Positions 59,523 through 64,000 of a DNA stretch of 64,000 nucleotides are shown in pieces. Below the pieces are notes generated by a model. That model searched no databases. It saw only the letters and a program-made list of their open reading frames with translations, and had not been told where the DNA came from. The position numbers and the translations under genes are program-made. The stretch's first letter is position 1. Each line of letters opens with the position of its first letter. The stretch is from Dermatophagoides farinae (taxonomy: Eukaryota > Arthropoda > Arachnida > Sarcoptiformes > Pyroglyphidae). The DNA lies in contig NC_134678.1 in the NCBI RefSeq assembly GCF_024713945.1, positions 3,286,001 through 3,350,000 of the forward strand, given 5' to 3'.

Positions 59523-60781
59523 GTAAGTTTTATTCGAATTTTGATGCAAATGTTCATCAAGTTATTATTTTATCGGCTTTCATTCACTTAATGATGATTC
59601 CATTAAAAGATTAGTGTGCCTGTGTGTGTGTGTGAGAGAGAGAGATTATTTGGCGAATCATATTGAGAAAAAAAAATTGATTGAATTTGAAAAACATCTA
59701 AAGATGGTAAAAAACGTTTTTTTTTGTCTGTTATTATTACCCATTTACGATCATGAAAGATTTTCAGTGTTTTTTCAATTTCATTTGTTTTATTCATTCT
59801 TGTTTGACGAAAAAATTGGCTGAATCGTATTTGGTTTTTGTTGTGTATAATTAAGAAAATAAATACCGAACGAACAAACATAGAACAGAAAAAGCCTCGA
59901 GGCGAAAGCAAACCATCATCGATAGTTTAGATTAGTCAGAATGTTTAGAATGTTTAGTCAAGTTTAGATTGATGATGATGATAGACACAGATAAAAATCA
60001 TCAAATGTTTAGGGCTGAGAATCATTCACATTCGAACAATTTTGTCGTAATCATGCTTATTGAATGAAACATTATTTGTCGCCATCATCCATGACAAAAT
60101 AATAGTGAGATATATAGGGTCTTTTGAAAAACAAATCCAAACTAAAAGAATTCGAATATAAAGATAATTTTTTGATGCTCAAAAGCTTTTTATCATTATC
60201 ATTGACTGTCTTTTTTTTTGTTGAAAAGAAAATGACGAATACAAATAGAGATAAGAACAAGGTGGACCTACCTACATACCTACCTACCTTGGCCTTACCA
60301 TGATTATGATGATGATGATAATAGTTGTCATCAAACTTTACTTAATGATTTTTTTCGTTTTTTTGTCTTCATTACCATTATTATCATGATGATTATTATG
60401 ACTACCAGAACAAAAATCTGTCACTAACGATATATAAAGGTGTGTGTGTGTGTATCTATATCCTCCAACCTTCTTTTATTATTTTTATCACTATTATTAT
60501 TATTGAAATTTGCTTTTGATTATTATTTAAAATCAAGAAAAACAGAATGCACCAGCCTTAAAATAATAAAATTTTTTTTTATTTATGAAAAATAAATAAA
60601 TGATAATTCAATTCAATTTCTTAATTATATTGATTATCTTAATTATATCAAATAAAAAACGATGACTAAATTATGAGAGATTCGATGACAAATATATTTC
60701 TTACCATTTGATGATGATGATATAGCTATATAATAACCCAATTATAAAATTGATCCTTTTTTTCTGTCACTATATATGAAG

Positions 60782-60855
60782 TTGATGAAGATAATCAACA
60801 TATTGATTTTCGTCGCCGTCGTCGCCAATCGTTTTGTTGTTTTATATCATCATAA
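60782..60855 (+). CDS. Possible second exon of small secreted peptide (polybasic, Cys-containing)
   Basis: After a pyrimidine-rich stretch and AG at 60780-60781, the frame that fits the phase of the 59444-59522 exon reads FDEDNQHIDFRRRRRQSFCC, then FISS and stop TAA at 60853. An AATAAA-like signal follows at once. An acidic stretch, five arginines and a short Gln-initial Cys-Cys peptide would suit a furin-type processed prohormone. The acceptor is mediocre, and a competing frame from 60776 (MKLMKIINILIFVAVVANRF) is also open. Speculative. Confidence 0.2.
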
Positions 60856-63800
60856 TAATAAAAAAAATGCAACATGTCTCGATATCTTTGTATTTGATCT
60901 ATTTGCTTTTTTTTTCTTTACCATCCAAACAACCGACTGACCATTCTTTAAATTTATTTTAAGCTTTCTTTTTTTTCGCTTGTCATTCGATATAAATAAA
61001 TTTAATGCACTTTTATCTGGTCCACTTTCAAGATAACTAATTGTTTTAAGCTAATTAAAAAAAATTGAATTGAATTGAATTAAAATGGCAGCCAAGATTT
61101 AATCGTTCATTGGCCAGTATATAATCTTTTAATCAACAACACTCACATTTTTATTATTTTTTTTTTTTTTTTAATTGTACATGATTAGATTGTCGTCATC
61201 ATTGATATGTGACAAAATTTTCTTTATTATGTTCACAATGTCTTTGAACTTTAATTGATGACTATGATGATGATAACAATGAACGATAAAAACAAAATAT
61301 TTATCGATGAATTTTGATAATCAATATGGATTTTCTCAAAAATCATGAGTTTTCCATGTTTTTGTTTTGTTTTGTTTTTTTTTTTTTTTTTTTTTTTTTT
61401 GATAGTTTCGTTTTTCATTTCATGTGTAACATGAACATTTTCCTTTTCAAAGATATTGCACTCTTTTTTTTCAATTTTTTTTTCTTAATCAAGATAAGTT
61501 GTGTGTAGATATGTGTGTTTACAACAATCTATGTACAAGTTAGAGTTCAAAGTACAAGTTCAAAGTTGATCAAAAAAACATTACTATTGAGAAAAAAAAA
61601 TACCTGTCCAAAATGGAACTGCGTAGCATAGATAGATAGATAGGCAGGCGGGTAAGCTCCTGCTGTGTTTGATTTAGTCCATTGTATTATATGAATTGTT
61701 TTTTTGTATTTTGTTTAGTTCCAAAAGCAAAAAAAATACTCCTTTCAAATCCATCAATGTGATCTTGTTGTTGGTACAATTTCTTCTCCCCTCTCCACAC
61801 ACAATGGCTGACCACATTTTTTTTCTTAAGCTTATTTGATTCAATGATGATGGCCTCGCTTTGGTTTCAAAAAAAAATTCTTGTCCACTTATCCCGCTAC
61901 ACACTTTTTAGATTTTGTTTGTTTTTTTTTTTTTTTTTTTGGTTGCTTGTCGTCTATACAGAGATACATACATGGCCCTTACGTTTACGTTGATAATTTT
62001 TTTTTGACAATGAAAATTTAATGCTACATAGCACGGCCATGATTCCGAAAAACCGAAAATTGCATTCAATTACATTGTTGATCTTGTGACAAATTGTGTC
62101 ATTTGTTGTTCGTTGTTGTTGTTGTCGTTGTTGTAAACCACACGCACATACTTCAAAGTTTTGAATCAAATAATAACCACTTGTTGATCAATTCATTTTG
62201 ATATTATTATGTCTTGGTTTTCCCTTTCTTTTTTCTTGATTTTTTTTTTGTTTTGGTTCATCTCTTTCTCATTGTTTTTTTTCTGACTATGCTACGGAAA
62301 CATCTTAACAAAAAAAAAATTATAGATTTGAATCTGAGAAAATTAAATCGAAAGCGAATGTCATTCTGTTAACAACGACAATTTTTGTCAGACAGTTTGT
62401 GTGAGAAAGATAAAAAATGAATTTTGAATGAATGAGAGAATAAAAAAAACCACAAAAACAATTTTTTCCAATCATTATTTCTTGGTTGAATTGTAAAAAA
62501 CCATTATCATTCCACACCAATAAGATGGTTGATTGTTGTTGTTATATTCTACATTATTCAATACCAAATGATGATGAAAATCATTATTATTATTATTATT
62601 TGAAAATTCTTTTTTCTCTGGCAAACCAAATAATTGTATTTTTCTCAATTGGCCTTACGAAATTGATCTGCTTTGTAGCATTGTGTGTACAACAACACAA
62701 CACAATAACAATGATGATGATGATGATGATTTGATGGTGGTGGTGGTGGTGGACCCAGCAAACCATTACTTTGGTTTGGTTGACTAGTTTAAGCCAAACT
62801 ATATTATTATCATTTCAAAAAAAAATTCTCATTCGATTGATGATAATAATAATAATGATGATGATGATGATGGCTAGAAATTTGGTTAGTCTAGTTTTTT
62901 TTGTTCCATCATCATCATCATACAGGTTGTTGTTGCGTGTCTGAGGTAACCATTCACTATCATTATCATCATCATCATACGTACATATCTTTATAGTTGC
63001 TTGTTCTTGGCCCCGACTTGAAGAATTTCTATGAAAATTTTAAAAAATCCAATCTTCGATGATGATGATGATGATGATGATGATCATTAAGTTCAATTAC
63101 AATTTTTTTTTATAGAAATCCATTCAACCGAATATTACATTATTCTTTTTCGTTTTTTTTTTTTTTGGTTTTTTATTTTCTATCCTTGTGTCTCTGTTAT
63201 GTTTTTTTGCAATGATTTCTATTCCCTCTCAACTATTATTTGCTATTGTTGTTAGATTTTGAATCTGATAACTACAACAACAACTATTTGATGATGAACA
63301 TACAAAACGTTGAACAATTGTGTGTTCTATGTTGTTGTTTTTTTTCTTGTCCTGTGAATTCATTGTTGTAATTTATTTTTTAACAATTGTTTGATGTGAA
63401 ATGATAAATAAAAATTTTTTTTATCGTAATGATGATGGCACGCAACAAGTTAATCACATATGATCATTGTTATTATGATGGTGGTGGTGGCTCCAATGAA
63501 AATGATGATGATGATGATGATGATGACGTTCATTATTCATTTGAACATCCTTTGGATATATTTTCATCGGATAATAAAAATTTTCTATATTGAAATTGCA
63601 ATTCATTTTGATTTTGTTTGTTCAAGAATTCTTTATTTGTTTTTTTTTTCTTTCACAATCGGTTGCCAATTTTCTTTTCATTTAAAAAAAACAAAATTAT
63701 TATCTGAAAAAAACAATAATCACGTCTAATTGTTAAAATTTTGAATTGAATAAAAATCCAAATTAAAGTTAGTTACTTTCATCATCAACAAGATGATGAT

Positions 63801-64000
63801 GTTTTGATCATCGACTGAAATGTTTGTGTATCATTTCAATTATTTTCGGTTAGATTTTTTTTTTTTTTTTTTTTGAAAAAAAACATGATTCTATGTTTTT
63901 TTTCTATCCTGGTCACGCTTGTCGTGTTTCATATAAACATCTGAAGACAAATGATTCTTTGATGATGATTGGTTGGTTGGTTGTGTTGCGTTGTGTTGTG
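60856..64000. repeat. Microsatellite-dense gene-poor region
   Basis: No confident gene. Repeats include poly-T near 61375-61400 and 61921-61940, (GAT/ATG)n near 62712-62728, 62856-62872, 63057-63083 and 63499-63526, (GGT)n near 62733-62752 and (GTT)n near 62107-62132. The window ends in GTTG-rich repeats. A 54-codon open frame at 63429-63593 has an acidic Asp run. The region could be a long intron of the gene starting at 59444 or plain intergenic DNA. Confidence 0.6.

Noticed and set aside
60265-60290. CCTA-type short tandem run, which recalls telomere repeats
   Set aside because: Only a few imperfect units, and arthropod telomeres are usually TTAGG; simple repeat is enough to explain it.
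1-64000. Bacterial-type systems (operons, CRISPR, phage defence)
   Set aside because: Spliced animal genes fill the window; no array, Shine-Dalgarno spacing or defence genes seen.

Overview
The window looks like nuclear DNA of a small-genome arthropod, most likely an astigmatid mite (dust or scab mite group); the taxon is inference. The DNA is very AT-rich. Introns are short (mostly about 45-100 nt) with GT/AG ends, genes sit 100-600 bp apart on both strands, and the intergenic DNA is full of (GAT)n, (CAA)n, (TG)n and poly-T tracts. The gene set (white-type ABCG, gcm, Syncrip, Epac, golgin-84, FIP200) is animal and fits an arthropod. There is no bacterial operon structure, CRISPR array or recognisable tRNA or rRNA gene.

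Layout. 0-0.7 kb: 5' part of an RMDN-family TPR protein (minus), cut by the window edge. 0.9-3.5 kb: white-like ABCG half transporter (minus). 4.3-7.6 kb: kainate-type glutamate receptor (minus). 8.7-9.3 kb: acylphosphatase-like protein without its usual catalytic residues (plus). 9.4-13.2 kb: Epac/RAPGEF4-like cAMP-regulated Rap exchange factor (minus). 13.9-14.9 kb: secreted GH19 chitinase-like protein (plus), a possible old horizontal acquisition. 15.5-19.4 kb: FIP200/RB1CC1 autophagy scaffold (plus). 19.5-22.8 kb: glial cells missing (minus). 22.8-25.1 kb: long non-coding gap. 25.1-26.0 kb: NUP42-like nucleoporin (plus). 26.2-28.1 kb: intronless SLC38A10-like transporter (minus). 28.6-31.5 kb: ACK-family kinase (minus). 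32.0-32.8 kb: endonuclease III/NTH1 (plus). 33.0-34.1 kb: NDRG (minus). 35.7-41.0 kb: ABCC5-like full transporter (plus). 41.2-42.6 kb: NDUFA10 (minus). 42.8-43.8 kb: EXOSC2/RRP4 (minus). 45.0-47.8 kb: SYNCRIP/hnRNP Q-R (plus). 48.1-50.0 kb: short divergent RFX factor (plus). 50.1-53.5 kb: importin-9 (minus). 53.7-55.9 kb: golgin-84 (plus). 56.0-57.3 kb: decayed LTR-element fossil. 57.4-64 kb: gene-poor, microsatellite-rich DNA with one credible signal-peptide exon at 59.44 kb and a possible partner exon at 60.78 kb.

The genes are mostly conserved housekeeping and neural genes and do not form one pathway. Close tail-to-tail and head-to-head pairs are common; importin-9 and golgin-84 share about 260 bp of 5' DNA. 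I found no clear new multi-gene system. The best leads are the GH19 gene, the acylphosphatase pseudoenzyme, the candidate small secreted peptide near 59.4-60.9 kb, two near-consensus CTCF-like sites, and the FFAT-like motif in the RMDN protein.
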